In this document: in pieces, positions 11,202-24,100 of the stretch
How the letters are laid out: every line of letters starts with the position of its first letter
Position numbering within the stretch: the stretch's first letter is position 1
Origin: Chloromonas sp. AAM2
Taxonomy: Eukaryota > Chlorophyta > Chlorophyceae > Chlamydomonadales > Chlamydomonadaceae
Assembly: GCA_004335635.1 (NCBI GenBank)
Contig: QAXH01003654.1
Span: forward strand, 1-64,000
Reading direction: 5' to 3'
Length of the DNA: 64,000 bases
Position numbers and translations under genes: made by a program
Notes under the pieces: generated by a model
Databases searched by the model: none
Seen by the model: the letters and a program-made list of their open reading frames with translations, nothing else
What the model was told of the DNA's origin: nothing

Positions 11202-14200
11202 ATGTCACGGGGGTGTATAGGAGGCCTGGCGGCGCTGCTAGGTTGGGACGACCCAAAACGGTCCTCCACCAGCCCGACGGAAACAATCGATGCGGCGTGC
11301 CCTTTTGAAACTTTGCGCCCTTTCCTTCTCGAGCATGGTCGACATTCCTTGTCATGGAGCTGCCTCCAGGTACATCAGACGCGCAGACTTCGGCTGGTCA
11401 CGCATATCGATGCGGTACTAACAGCACTACTGGCGGGAGTTGTGCGCGCGCATATTGCAGGTCGGCATGCGGCATTTCCTCATCCCGGACGTTGGATTCG
11501 TGGCCTACACCTTCACCAGACAGCCTTCCGTGAGTTGATCTACAGCGCGGTAGTCGTTGCCTTTCCAACAGAGCATCAACTGATATGTGTAGCTGCCACG
11601 AAAGATGGACGGTGTGGCCATGCTTTTGTTACGCAGTGGTCCAAGGTTGTGGTCCTCGGCGATCCAGTGGCCCATCCAAGCAGGTCAGATGATGACTAGA
11701 AGTTGGCACTAAATGACTGTTGACGGCAGAGCTGGGCAGCTGACATACAACCACTACTGCATCCATAAGGAGGCACATGCTTGTACAGTGTATGCCACCA
11801 CCATCCAAGCAGCATTTGCATGACTGCATGTCTGCTCGGCTTTCTCGGCTGTGGATGCCCCCGCCTTACGTACAGGTGGCGTGAGCTCATATCAGCCTTC
11901 ATCAAACGGCACAAGCGTGCAACGTTTGTGCACCTCTCTCATTCCTGTGGTGTTCTGATCAGGTACAGCGCTGTCGCTACCGCCTTTGAAGAAAGAAGTT
12001 TGCCAGTTCTGGGACAGTTTGTGTGAATTGGTCTGTATTACCGCCAGCAACCATTGTGTGTNNNNNNNNNNNNNNNNNNNNNNNNNNNNNNNNNNNNNNN
12101 NNNNNNNNNNNNNNNNNNNNNNNNNNNNNNNNNNNNNNNNNNNNNNNNNNNNNNNNNNNNNNNNNNNNNNNNNNNNNNNNNNNNNNNNNNNNNNNNNNNN
12201 NNNNNNNNNNNNNNNNNNNNNNNNNNNNNNNNNNNNNNNNNNNNNNNNNNNNNNNNNNNNNNNNNNNNNNNNNNNNNNNNNNNNNNNNNNNNNNNNNNNN
12301 NNNNNNNNNNNNNNNNNNNNNNNNNNNNNNNNNNNNNNNNNNNNNNNNNNNNNNNNNNNNNNNNNNNNNNNNNNNNNNNNNNNNNNNNNNNNNNNNNNNN
12401 NNNNNCCTACCATTTCACACCACACCGCCACATCTCAGTCTCACACCACATTAAACTTGACTAACCCAACACACATCTCAACCAATCCCAGTGACACCAC
12501 CCATATGTCCCAGAACTGGCAAACTTCTTTTTCTTGTGTGTTCTAGTACTGCTACAGCGTAAAACTATGCAGCCTACTCGTTACCTATCTCATTTGTTTA
12601 TATGCATTTCCCTGCCAGCTTGCCAGATCAGCAAGTGCTGTCAACGTGGCAGTGCCTGATTCCCCATGTATCTGTATCTGTACAAGTGTGTCTGTCATGT
12701 GCCGTGATTGCTGCAGTGATCTGTTAGGCTACGATATCAACTCAATGGGTGGCGAGACACAGCTGATAGTGGAGGCCTACAACTTTGTGGGCGCGAACGG
12801 AAGGGCCATCAGGCTGGATGCAGCACGTGCACAGAAGGTATACAATTGTATGTGCCTCGCCATATGCAGTGTGCTGCGGATTGCTGCGCACTTGCACATG
12901 ATCAACAGGCAGTGCGTGTTTGGCTTCCATTCAGCATTATCAACAAATCCGATACAGTGGGTTCGCTATGCGACTAAAAACATAATCATGGCATTGTTTA
13001 TGCGCGATCGCGACTGGAGTACGACAGCAGCGTGCTTTGCAAAGTGTGTAACCATCGAAGAAACCACTAGGTAGCCTTACAATCCTGGCATGTATTGCCG
13101 TGAAGTTGTCAAGGTTGAGACACCTGATGACTTATGTCGCCCAATTCCTGCCATGGCGTTATGTGCAGGCGGGTGTGGTGGTTGAGGAGGCACCACGCGT
13201 CAACGGGGTCCTGGCACTGACGCCCGACGTGGCTGCCCAACTGTGTGCTGTCAGCACCGAGTGGGAGGCAAGCAAAGGCCCTACCGCAGCAAGCTCGTGG
13301 TTCATGTTGCGCCCTCCCATGTTCGAAAATGAGCCTCCGGGTGGGTGCCAGGGCTTATTTGCACCATGTTGCTGCTCAATGCTCAGACCTTCATACTTTG
13401 AAGAGCAAAGTATGTAGGTTTGGTGTGGCATGCGAATGGTGATTTCTGCATTAAGGCACATTGAGTACAACATTGGGATGGTCTGCATGTCAGGTGCCCC
13501 AGGCCACGAATTCCGTTGCTTGCAATGTCTTGTTCGCTTAGGCACACGCATCTTCATCGCTTGGGCGCCATGCCCCTTCACGCATGCTGCCATAAAAGAC
13601 GCCAGCTCAACCAAGAACGACTTGTCCGGTGATGATGCACCAGCTGTCACGCCCTCCCACGCCTTTCTTCCAGTCAGCTCTACCAGCAGCCTTGAGGCAG
13701 GGTTCGACGTCAGCAGCATGAGCGACAATGGGAATGGCAAATCAGGGATTGAAGTGGACTCCGAGCTGTTTGGGCTGGCCGGCAGCAGCAGGACTAGCAG
13801 CGGCATCGGGCGGTGGGGCAGCGGCATCATAGGAAGTGACGCCGGAGGCCGAGAACATCGCGTAGTAGGGTTCGCTGTGCTGGACCCTATGCACGAGGAC
13901 GGGAAGCTGGTGGGGTATCTGAGGAACGTCGTGCGCACTGCTTCAAATGCGCCTAATAGCACCGTGTCGCTCATGACTAAGGCAAGTGACGCGGCCGGAT
14001 TTGTACAGCGTGCTCTGCTCCAACTTCAACCTTGGCACCGCAGCGCGCATCCTAAAGCTATCAGCATGTCACACACACACACACATCGTCACTACTCGAT
14101 GTCAGTACATGTTGATGTTGATTGTCGTGACAAATGGCAAAAGTGCCACATGTGAAATATTCCACTGCTGTCACAAGCTGCCAAATTGGCACCAGTCTGC

Positions 14201-16374
14201 AAATGGCGGAGGTGGCGCAAGTGGATCGACATGTGCCTACTCGTTACTGTCGCCACCGTACAGGTTGTACTGGATGCTTTGCGTCAAGAGGAGCAGCAGG
14301 CGAAGCAGCAAAAGCAGAAGCGGCAGCAGGAGTATCAGCGTCAGCAGGAGGAGCAACATGACAAGGAACAGCATGGCGCCGCCACGCGCAGGCATGCTAC
14401 AGCGCAAGCACCTGCCAAAACCTCAGCAATGACCTCTGTCCAAACTGGACAGTCGCCAGCCATGACGGCCAAGGCCGCCCGCCGTTTGCAGAAACGCATA
14501 GCTGCCGCTGCTGCTGCTGCTGCTGCTGCTGCCACGGTCCAGGACGCAGAAGCCCCGACAGCTGAGGAGAGTGGAGAGAACACTTCTCGCCCCCAAACAC
14601 AACCTAACGCGCACGTGGCGAGCAGTAGTGCTGGTCTGGCCACTCAAGAAGCAAGAACTGGAAGCACCGCGTCGCCTGACAGCCAGCATGCAGCTGTTTT
14701 GAGTGCGGGGCAGGAACAGGAAGACTGTGCAGCTTGTGCGTCTTCAATGGTCACCACGATTGGCCCGTTATCTGACGCCGTCCTCACAGGGATGCCTGTC
14801 GGCAACGCCTGCACTCATGGCGTTCATCACGGCAACGGCTTCCCGCGTCATGTGAAGGCCGGCGCCGAGTCCTCGGGTCGTGACCATGTGGGCAATAGTA
14901 CACATCGCGCGGCTGCTGTCAACGTGCCACCTTGTCGCGAGGAACCTGCGTCTGAGTCTGCTGAAGCAGCACCAGTGTGCGAGTGTACCGACCTCGTGAC
15001 GCCTCACCTGGTTCCTTCTGGCCAACCTGCCAGCGGGGCGCTTGCAAGCGCGACAGAAGGTGCCAACGGCTCTACTGACGCAGGCCACGGCTGGGTACTG
15101 TCTTTGGGCTTGTTGCCGGTCTGCTGTATGAAAGAGGATGGGACGGCATTCCGCCACAACATTATGGTGAGTAAAACAAGCCTTGCTGGTAGATGCTAGG
15201 TAGATGATTGCTGGTACCAGCACACGACCTGTCTTCTCAATGAATGTGCCGGGCATGTCCAACAACTTGCTGAGTACTTCTCGTACTGCCTAACACGAAC
15301 TTGGTTCCCACGTTACGTGACATGTTACATGAGTTGTCAGCCATCTGCGCATCACACAACAAGCATTTGGGTTGAACGAACTACTCTGTTGCACCATGCA
15401 GGTTCGCTGGAGCTTTGACTGGCTGTGGAAGCATGGCGTAAGTAGTGACTTTCATGTTCATCATGCTGCATGCCGCACACTGTTTTACAGCCAGTCCACA
15501 CAAGTGCGACAAACTGTGTTGTGCAAACTGATCATGATCTGATGCCCACTGAGTCAACTTTCTACCGCTATGTATGAGATGTCAAGACGCCAACCATGTC
15601 AACCTTTCAGCTCGCTCTGTATACGATTAGCCTCCTACACATTGCACCCCATGGTCTGTCGATGCACGCAGTAGAGCATGCACACAACATGCACACCATG
15701 CGTATTGCTGGCATGTGCAGCAAAAATTCTACCCGTTCCAGAGCATTGCGGCGTCCAAGGTCCGTTATGGCGGTGGAGCTGCGGCCCTCGAGGCAACAGG
15801 CCAGTTCAGCGATCCAGCAGCCAGGTACACTAATTATAAGCAGACAGCTTAGGCGTGCCCATGTGTGTGCCCTGTTCAGGACAATCAGGAACCTGGTCGC
15901 ACTACCACATGTCAGATACCCCAGGCCACGAAAAAGACTTGTTGCTAGCAGGTTCGGACGATGCCCTCCGTAAAAAGGAGTGAACCAATCTAACAATCAG
16001 GAACCTGGCAGCGTCCAAGCCATGCTGGCCATCCAGCCTTTCCAGCCTGGAGGACCACCTGGACCGAATGAATACTGGTGGTCAACAAAACTATACGTCG
16101 ATCCTGTTTTGGCCACAAACTGTCTGCTACTCGCGAAGGTTGCTGCCTGAGGACTGTTTGGGGCCTTCACTCATGGCTCGTGTGTTGGCTGCAGGTGGCT
16201 GCCCTGCTGGCAGGCCACTGGTTCCGGCAGGTGGGCGCTGCTGGAGCAGTACCAGCTGGGGCTGACGACCGGTGTGCTGGCCAGTTGGATGCACAACGCA
16301 CGCTTGTTCATGAAGCGCACCCCAGCCAAGTCAACAGCACAGCAGGCAACACGTGGCAAATAAAACTGCGTTGA
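11202..16374 (+). CDS. LPG_synthase_C (DUF2156) family protein with large Q/A-rich insertion
   Basis: Exons: 11202-11369, 11461-11529, 11637-11683, 11876-11962, 12717-12837, 13169-13340, 13542-13981, 14264-15166, 15402-15437, 15721-15824 and 16012-about 16137, plus a last exon from 16194 (about 800 aa). Conserved blocks follow the bacterial GNAT-like family in order: LLEHGRHSLSW, MRHFLIPDVGFVAYTF, KVVVLGDPVA, FVHLSHSCGVLI, LGYDINSMGGETQLIV, VVEEAPRV with AVSTEWEASKG, FMLRPPMFENEPPG, TRIFIAWAP, VVGFAVLDPMHEDGKLVGY, LSLGLLPV and KFYPFQSIAASKVRYGGG. The family includes the C-terminal domain of phosphatidylglycerol lysyltransferase MprF; the substrate here is unknown. Residues about 373-640 are a low-complexity Gln/Ala/Ser insertion with an 11-Ala run, placed between the GYL and LGLLP blocks. 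The intron after exon 7 uses a GC donor. The start at 11202 is the first Met before the conserved part; upstream exons are possible. The last exon's frame is uncertain (stop at 16364 or 16374). Confidence 0.65.
11981..12540. mobile_element. MITE-like element with inverted ends, interrupted by assembly gap
   Basis: The left end carries AAGTTTGCCAGTTCTGGGAC. The right end, after the N run, carries its reverse complement TGTCCCAGAACTGGCAAAC and a T-rich tail. It sits in intron 4 of the DUF2156 gene. The interior is unsequenced. Confidence 0.6.
12062..12405. other. Assembly gap (344 N)
   Basis: Run of N inside an intron of the DUF2156 gene. It lies exactly between two inverted repeat-A ends, so the missing bases are probably element interior. 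No coding frame is lost: exons 4 and 5 join in phase across it. Confidence 0.98.
14071..14086. repeat. CA microsatellite
   Basis: Short (CA)n run in the GC-AG intron of the DUF2156 gene. Confidence 0.8.
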
Positions 16375-19300
16375 AACTCCGGACATCGAGTGCCAAGCCA
16401 GCAGTCAAGTTGATAGTCATCATTTCCATGGCGGGGTTGGCAGGTTGGCAGGTAGTGCCAGAAGTTCCAAGGAGGGCTTGCACACTGACAGATCAACAAC
16501 AAACGGCCATCCAGGCATGAATAGACGACAACCCCACAACATCTTGCTGGCAAAGGATTGGCAACCAGGCATAAGTATGGGGCAGTGAATCCGCACGCGT
16601 ATTCAACAATTCATGGAATCAGTAGTAAAGTATAAATTCGTGCGCCGGTATGCGTTTGGTGGCTCGTGCGTACGAACACGAGCGTGCGTTTGCTTGCACG
16701 AACGATTGTATGACATAGGTGGGTGAGTGTACTTGTACGCAGAAATCTGCTACTCACTCAAATCCTATGTGAACTGAGCAAGCACCAGTCTGCATCTATT
16801 CGGCGTATGCCGGTACAATTCATAGTAGAACAGCTTATAGCAACAGAAACACGAGGTTTGCAGCCACAGTCTGGTTAATGAACGTATTAGTGAAACAGCG
16901 TGAGGAGCACGACTGTCAAGGGCTGGAGTACTTCGTCCTGTCAAGTAGGATTGAAACTGTGTTCAAAACTCTCTTACTAACAATCACTCTTGTTGAGAGT
17001 ACATTTGGGTGCTTGACTCACATTGTGTTGTTGAGGTAGAGCGAGGGCATGTGCATCTGCGCCTGGTCTGACTCTCTCTGACGCCGCCAGGCACAGAATC
17101 CAAAGTCAGATGGAGCTCTTACCAGTGATGGGCCTGCAGCAAGTCCTATACGTCAGTATCATGAACACGTGACACGTCTTGGATCAACGGACCTTCTTCT
17201 TGGATTAGACAGAGTGAAGCAGGGCAAAAAAAAGATGTTTTCTGGGACAATTTCCAGTTACAACACTGGAACCAGTGTAGGACCTGCTAAATAGCGAGTG
17301 ACTCGCTTTTTTTTTGCGTGAAGCATACATGGGTTGTGCCAGTACTGCAGCCGAGGCTGTGCCCCATCTTGTTTGGGTCCTTAGGAGCCTTGCCAGTTCC
17401 TTGCACGCTATGGTCACTTCACACCAGAAGAACCATGCCTCTGCCTTTTTTGGCCCCCTGCTGAGGGCTTTGACAATGCAGCAACTTTTCCTAGTGAGCT
17501 TGGGCTATCCATGCAGTCATGCAGACAGCGCAAAAGACAACAGTAAGCAGTTTGGGGGTCAAGACGCTGTTTTTGTCAGCGTCACTTTCCAGCAACATCA
17601 GCACGAGCTATGGGTGATAACATCCCATTCATGGAGTGTGTTGGCTAGGTAGCTGACACACACTGGTTCCAGTGCCAGTCCCAAAATTGTCCCAAACTTC
17701 TTTTTGTTGGTATCCTGAAAGTAACGTCCATGAACATAGTGTTGGCAGAGATGGACGTATTCGAAAACAGTGAAAGGCCTGTGCATGTGTCAGCACAGAC
17801 TAGCACGTGCTCTTTTGAAGGTTAATATACGTTCCTACGTCTGTTGCAAAGAGCTGGCTCTGCAGTGTTCATGTCCTGCGAAATGACTCTTGAGAGGGTG
17901 GCATGAGAATGTACATGTAGTGGTTGGTCTTGCAAATGCTCAGAAATCTCGAGCTGTAAGACCCATCTGGATGCTGGTCAGAGAAATAATCACAAGCTGA
18001 CAGCTGGATTTCATGTGGCGACAATCGCGTGCCAAAAGAGTGTGACATCAACCTGAAGTATAGCTGCAGACGCCAGTCATGAACAATTCGCTACCCACTC
18101 ACACTTTCAGATTGACAGCCTCTGTACGTTGACAATGTTTTACACATATTCCATGGTTTGGACTCAATAATAATAATAACTGCAACATAAATCCCATGCG
18201 ACAAGGTCACGACCTGGATAATCGTTTGCAAGTCACAGCCCTGTGCCGCAGCTGAGCCATGCACACATCACCGCTCGCGCACCAGGATATGGATGCCAGA
18301 CAGCAGGATACTAGCTTCTGTTCAAGTGCCTCTTGTTCAACATGCCGTGCACTTTCAACAAACAGGGGTTCACGTATCCGGTGTACTGTTGTGCATACTT
18401 GAGCAGATGCAGCCAACCCTGCAACCGTGTGACTCTTCTCAAGTTACGCCAGCTGCCGAAAAACACAGGTGGCCCACAAAACACCCAGAGTTCTGAGCAC
18501 AGGGCTTAAGCACACCCAGTGTGCTAAGGGAACAGCAAGTACTGATCAAAACAGAAGCTTGGCAGCAGACACATAGATGGTTGCAACCCAGTCACCAGGA
18601 GTTGGCCCAAAAATCAAAACCCAAAAGCGGACCACCTGGTTGGTCTTCTTCACCCCTCATCAGCCCGGGTTCCTTCTCAATTGTCCTCAATGTACTGTCG
18701 CACTGGGTAGACACGGGATGGAAAGGCCTGCTATGCTGCAGGTGCAGGCTGGGTCAACCTGACGATAAGGGATAGAATGTACAGGCATTAGCGCACCTTC
18801 CCAAAATGGGACGCCGTTGCCATCTCAGTCAGTACACATGCGGCAAGCGATGAGGGCCATGAATGTGCAGCTCCCGGCCAAATGAACCGTGTATGCTGAA
18901 TGTGTGCACACGTGTGAAACATGAAAGAAAAGGGTGCGACCAACAGACTTTGGAAGTCAACTTATGACCATGCCTGCCCAGACCACACGGCCTATGCATG
19001 GCACAGCCACCATTGCCTTCACGTGATCTGCTTTGCTAATTGAGTACTGTAGCCAAAAAGTAATCATCTGTGTGCCTGTGCATACACGATCACCTCTCAC
19101 AATTTCGACTGCAAATAAAACTTGGAAGCAAGTGCTATGCTGGTATTGTCCACTTCCTCACCATTGCCGCTCAGAGATTCAGTGCAAGGCTTGAGCGTGG
19201 TGGCCAAAGGCAGCACGTGTAATACCAATGCTGCACTGGACCCTTGAAACCCTCAAATCCAATAGAAAGCCATACCTGTGCTTGCAGGATTGATGTCATA

Positions 19301-19897
19301 CATGCACAATGAAACGCCACATGTTTGTAACGGTCATGAGCATTGTGCAAACCAGCCAAAGTGCACCACCGGTAATCGAGGGACCTGCGACTGTGCTTTG
19401 ACAGGCGTGCAGGGCACCGGAAGCGCTGTTTGAGTCTATGCTCACTAGAACATGATTAAGGACGGAAACTTGTTGCCACCTGATCCGAGGCCGTCTATCT
19501 CAGGCCATCTATCTCAACACCCAGTTCTTAACACCCAGTTCTTCAGTGGCGTACCACGTGACAAGAAGGTACCCCACCACATTGCGTGTATAGCAATGCA
19601 GGTCTGTCAACCACGCACAGCCTGGCCCACCATAAGGGCAGCTGTGCCACACCAGCCGCTGGACTCCCAGACCCCTCAGGCATATGAACAATACCTGTAC
19701 CCAATGCTAGCAGAGCTGCATGCCTTGCTGCACACACCTCTACGCAAGGCATTGGCCCTGCCCTGGTTGCCACCAACAAGCCCTTCCGACAAAACGCCAT
19801 TTTCAACACAATTCCACACCACTTCTCTTTCATCGCGCCTGTGCGGGCCTCCAGCTGCAATCTGCACATGCCGCACCGCATGCACATCTGCAAATAC
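16375..19897. other. 3.5-kb interval without recognised gene
   Basis: No ORF here has a recognisable domain or good splice context. It contains a MITE-like element (17224-17711). A small tandem duplication of AACACCCAGTTCTT lies near 19517-19546. An AATAAA overlaps the end of the upstream gene near 16360. Confidence 0.5.
17224..17711. mobile_element. MITE-like element with ~50-bp terminal inverted repeats
   Basis: The left end (17224-17280) reads A-run, GATGTTTTCTGGGACAATTT, then CACTGGAACCAGTG. The right end (17656-17710) reads CACTGGTTCCAGTG, CCCAAAATTGTCCCAAACTTC, then T-run. The ends are inverted copies about 490 bp apart. No transposase-like frame lies inside. Confidence 0.6.
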
Positions 19898-21193
19898 TCA
19901 AACGTCATCCCCCCCCTCCATGTCCTTGAGCAACACGTTGATATCCACAGGAGCTGCGGCGTCGATGTCCGTGACAAGATCGCTCAAGTCCAGCTGCAGG
20001 TCCAACTGTTGAAGCAAAGGCAAGGGCATACAAGGTCTAGCATCAGGTACTCTCTAAAATGTCTGTTGCAACAACTGTTTTGGTCAGCATACATACATTG
20101 AGGCAGGGCTGGCCCTACGAGTTTCCAGGTGAGCTCCTATCCTATCCTATTCACTCATTTGTTTCAGCAGATTGTTCAGATTTACCAAAATCTCTCATAC
20201 AACTTGCGGCATCAGTGAATATCTGGATGTCATGTCATGATGATAGCCATGGTGATCAGGATTAAATGCATGTCTAGTGCTAGCAACCATTGGGCCATGG
20301 CACAGGGTCAGGACAAGCACTCACCGCAGCATCGCCAGTGACTGATCCCGAGAGCTCATCAGCAGCATCCGGGACAAGGAAGCTATCTATGAACGTGGCA
20401 AACTCCAGGTCCGTCAGGCAATCTGCCTGTGTGGTCTCGTGGCTGTTGCTGCTGTCCGCCTTTTCTTTGTCACCAGTGCTGGTCGTCATGGTGGCTGAGC
20501 AGCTTTGGCGGGCCACACCGCAGTGTGTGCTGATGGGCATGTATGTCTGCTCCTTGGCGAAGGTGGAGGGTGGCAGTGCAAGGGTCAAGGGGAAAGGGCT
20601 GGGCGCCATGGGGGACCCTGCTGAAGGTCGTGATTGGAAGCTGGTCGACTGGCCCCGCCACACCAGCCTGCAGCTGCAGAGTCCATGCTCGGCATGCCCG
20701 GAAAAGCACCAATACCAGGAGGATAACTTGGCATGGGCCCCAATCCAAGGCCATTGTTTGGCCAACCCGAGGCCATTGCTGCGTGTTGCAATTGCTGCAT
20801 TTGTCGGTGCATGTGCTGTTGCATCATGAACATCATGAAGGCCGGCGGGGGGCAGGAGAATGGCGGAAAGCAACCCTTGCCAGGCGGGTAGGTTGGCAAG
20901 CCCAGCACAGGACCCGGCACGGGTCTTGCATTACCCGCGGCAGAGTGCGGTTGGCACGGCACGCCCAGTGTGCAGCCCAACTGAGAAGCACATACACCGT
21001 GTGCCGCGTCTTGGGATGTTGGATCGGTAGGCCTCTCTGGCACCGGGTCTCCCGCATACGTGCTCGTCTCGACAACAGCAGAAGACGAGACATTCTGAAC
21101 CACCCGGCGCCTGCTGATACGCTCGCTGACACGCACAGCGCCCTCTGGAGCAGTGCGTTTGAGGCCGGCTGTAGCAGTAGCTGTCTGAGCCAT
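19898..21193 (-). CDS. Unrecognised disordered, Met/Gln-rich protein with acidic tail
   Basis: I do not recognise this protein. The Met start at 21193 opens a basic N-terminus with SERISRRRVVQNVSSSAVVE. A Pro/Met/Gln-rich region follows, with FMMFMMQQHMHRQMQQLQ and TYPPGKGCFPPF, resembling low-complexity segments of transcription or RNA-binding factors. The penultimate exon ends at 20325 with the strong donor GCG|GTGAGT and codes for LTDLEFATFIDSFLVPDAAD. The last exon, 20005-19898, joins in phase and gives LDLQLDLSDLVTDIDAAAPV and a stop. The acidic hydrophobic tail could be an activation-type domain, but that is speculation. At least one intron between about 20560 and 21000 must switch frames, and I could not place it. 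It may be a transcriptional regulator or simply a disordered protein. Confidence 0.5.
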
Positions 21194-24100
21194 CCTGATT
21201 GTGTTGATTCTGATCGGACTCAAATCTTCGGCTTTTCCTGCGGCAAGGTAGGGCAGCCAAAGTCGACAGCAAGAATGCCATGCTATCTGCGCAGGGAGCG
21301 AAGGCTTCATGTATGGAGTTGCCAGAACGTTCAGCAGCAACCCTAAGCAGCTGACGTGGTCTTCAAGCCCTGGCTCCGCAGAGTTCACTGTGTCTGGGCT
21401 AGTGTGTAAACAGAGTGGTAGCTCGGCCGCCAATGTGCAGCGTGACAAGGGTCCTCAAACCGAGGAGTTGGCAAGACAGACACGACGCAGACACGACGGA
21501 GGCGTGGTGACCCTAGCCTACCGCCACAAAGCATGCGCCTTCAACGCAAGTGATGGCTGACCTATTCAATGATTACAAGGCAGGGTTCTGAAAAGGACGG
21601 GCTTGACGTTGTTCGAGAGATACATCAAAGCTGGTCTCGGACGGATCAGCCGCTTCTGAGAACTCTACATCGATGGGGAAATGAACACTGCCACCTAACG
21701 AGCGCTGCATCGCTGCCATTCCACAGCTTGCGCACCTGTTTTGCTCTTCCTTGTGCCAGCACTTGCTGCCGTTGTAGACTGCCCCTTCAATGCCTTGTTA
21801 CTCCTTTCTTTGCCTCCTTGTGGTGGGGCCGAGCCCAGCCTGGCGTGGTGAGGTATAGCCCAGGCTCTCCGCGTCGTGAAGTATAGACGGCACCACAAAG
21901 ACCTGGCACGAAAGGACTGCTTGACTCTAGTTCATTACGATGCGACCTGATGTCTGATTGAAGAGAGCGACTCCACACTTTGCCGAGACGCATATCCTCG
22001 CGGTTCGCCCCCGTACAAAGAAAACGGCCGACATCGGTTGGATTCCATCCGCGTTGGCTGTTCCTTACGCACTGCAGTGACATCATTGTCGAGCGGAAGC
22101 AGCCTTGCTTTCTCTGGCAAGCTGCGCTGTTCACGCACCCCCGTACGGTCATTCCATGAGGCCATGCAGCATGCAGGAGAAGTTGCATGGTTGCGGCCAT
22201 GCAACTCTGGTCTTTATGATTTGCGGCTATGCAGGGGCTGCCTAAGCGTCTGTACATGAGTGCATGCCCCCAACCAAGTGCATGCTGCATGCTCCCGTGC
22301 TTGATTTGCGTGCCAACGCAGAGCCTTCGAAGGGAAGTTTTCTTACCACACCCTGGAACTAGTCGGAATGTTTCAACAGTTTGGCCGGATTTTTTTGTGC
22401 ACTAGTCGGATTGTGTTGTATGGATCTCCGGCTGAAATCCAAAAACGTGCTTTCCCATCAAACACACATCCTATCAAACACACATTGAAATGCCACACAC
22501 CTGACCATCCAAATGTAACCCACTCAACCGTGCAGCAGGACTTTACCAGTAATGTTCGATTTTACCTGATTTATCCGGCCAAGTCCGTTTTTTGGGGCTT
22601 ATTTTCCAACTAAAAGCAAGGGTCGGTACGGTACTCCGCATGCATATTCGCCCTCCAATCAGCTGGCAGGGCATGCAATGAGGGAGGGTGATCTGAATTC
22701 AAATCAACAGTGGTCCCGGCATCCTCCAGGTGACTCAGTGATCTGACGGGGATTGATGAAGTACAGCGATGGTCTGTTTGTCCAATCAGAATCCACTACA
22801 CAATCGATCCACTATACTGGTTGATTTTCCTGTCACTTAACAAGATTGAGGATGAGGTGTAGTGTCAATGCCATTGCCACTGCCAATGGGCTTGTCCCTT
22901 TGCTCCGCAGCTCGCAGCATTGGAATCCTCATCTAGGGCCCTGCAAGACATGCTGGGGGCCATTGCCGAGAATGTGGCTATGCATACTGGATACTGCAAT
23001 TGGAGTAGACCAATCGGTAACAGACCCACCATGGGGTGTAATCCCAGAATCCTATCCTGACCGCATACCTCGTTAGACCCAGGGGCCTGAAAACATGTAA
23101 ATGGTTTAAATTCATCGTCTCTCAAATGCCATTGCCACAGTGGGTAGTTAACAGACCCACTAGGTTTGGGTCAGGGCAACTTGGCCACACTGCCACCAGC
23201 CAACCATGTAAGTGAGCATAAGCTGCCAGGTTGGTTGCCGGGTCACATGGGCTGATTGCATACTTGGGCGATCGGAGAAAGGGACTGCCACCGTATCGAC
23301 AAAGTGGCATCACAAGGACGTCCACCTGCAGGGTGGGAAACCCCCTGACGTGCGTGGGATGACGTGCAATTGTTGTCTTGCCTTGGTACAATTGACCGAC
23401 CAGTACGGCCTGCAACTTGCACACAAGCCCTCATCACAAGGACATTCAGATTTTACGTAATCGAACCTGTAAACCGGCACGTGCAGACAGGTGGACAGAG
23501 GAACAGGGCTGGTGCTGTAATGGGGACCAAGATGTTCTGAGCTACAGCCAGAGTCAGCATGCAGAACATGTTCAGCTTGGCAAGGCAGCCAGGTGTCGCC
23601 CAGAGTGTTTGACTCCTTCACCAGTGATCGTCCGAAGGGTTGGCCAGGCAGGAATGCCTTCGTAAGGGGAAGTCAACTGAGTGAACAGACAAAGATCAAC
23701 ACGTGTACTGTTCCATGCCAGCGGGCCCTGAAGTGAAGATGTCGCAACGCGTGCAAAGTGACATGACATGCCTGTCAATGACCAGCAGAAGTGGTATGAC
23801 TCTGCGACGTTGCGAGTCTTTCACCACAAGTTGTGAAACCAAATAAAAACGGCAAAACCGCCAGATTGAACCAGGCCACGCCAGCGCCGGCACCGTCTGA
23901 TACTTCCCCAGCCCATACTAAACCACCACATGGCCGATCCGGGAAATACAGATGGATTTGGATAGCTCTCAGCGAGCTGCATCCAGCCACATCTTCAGCA
24001 GCCTTGAATTCGTTGTGCTGGGGCCGTTGAACGAAAAATACCAAAAGGAAAGAGTCTAAAAAGTACCCTGGGCCGTTTTGGGGACTTGGATACAGATTTT

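Noticed and set aside
11380..11460. In-frame TAA within apparently conserved coding sequence, hinting at a reassigned stop codon
   Set aside because: The TAA lies in an intron (11370-11460). The spliced exons read LLEHGRHSLSW...MRHFLIPDVG without it, and other genes end in TAA, TAG and TGA normally.
11892..12546. ORFs running through the N gap
   Set aside because: They consist mostly of undetermined residues.
16194..16364. Homeodomain-like recognition helix (SWMHNARLF) at the C-terminus of the 11202-16374 gene
   Set aside because: Only a WxxNxR resemblance was present. The rest of the gene matches LPG_synthase_C in order, and the frame of this exon is uncertain.
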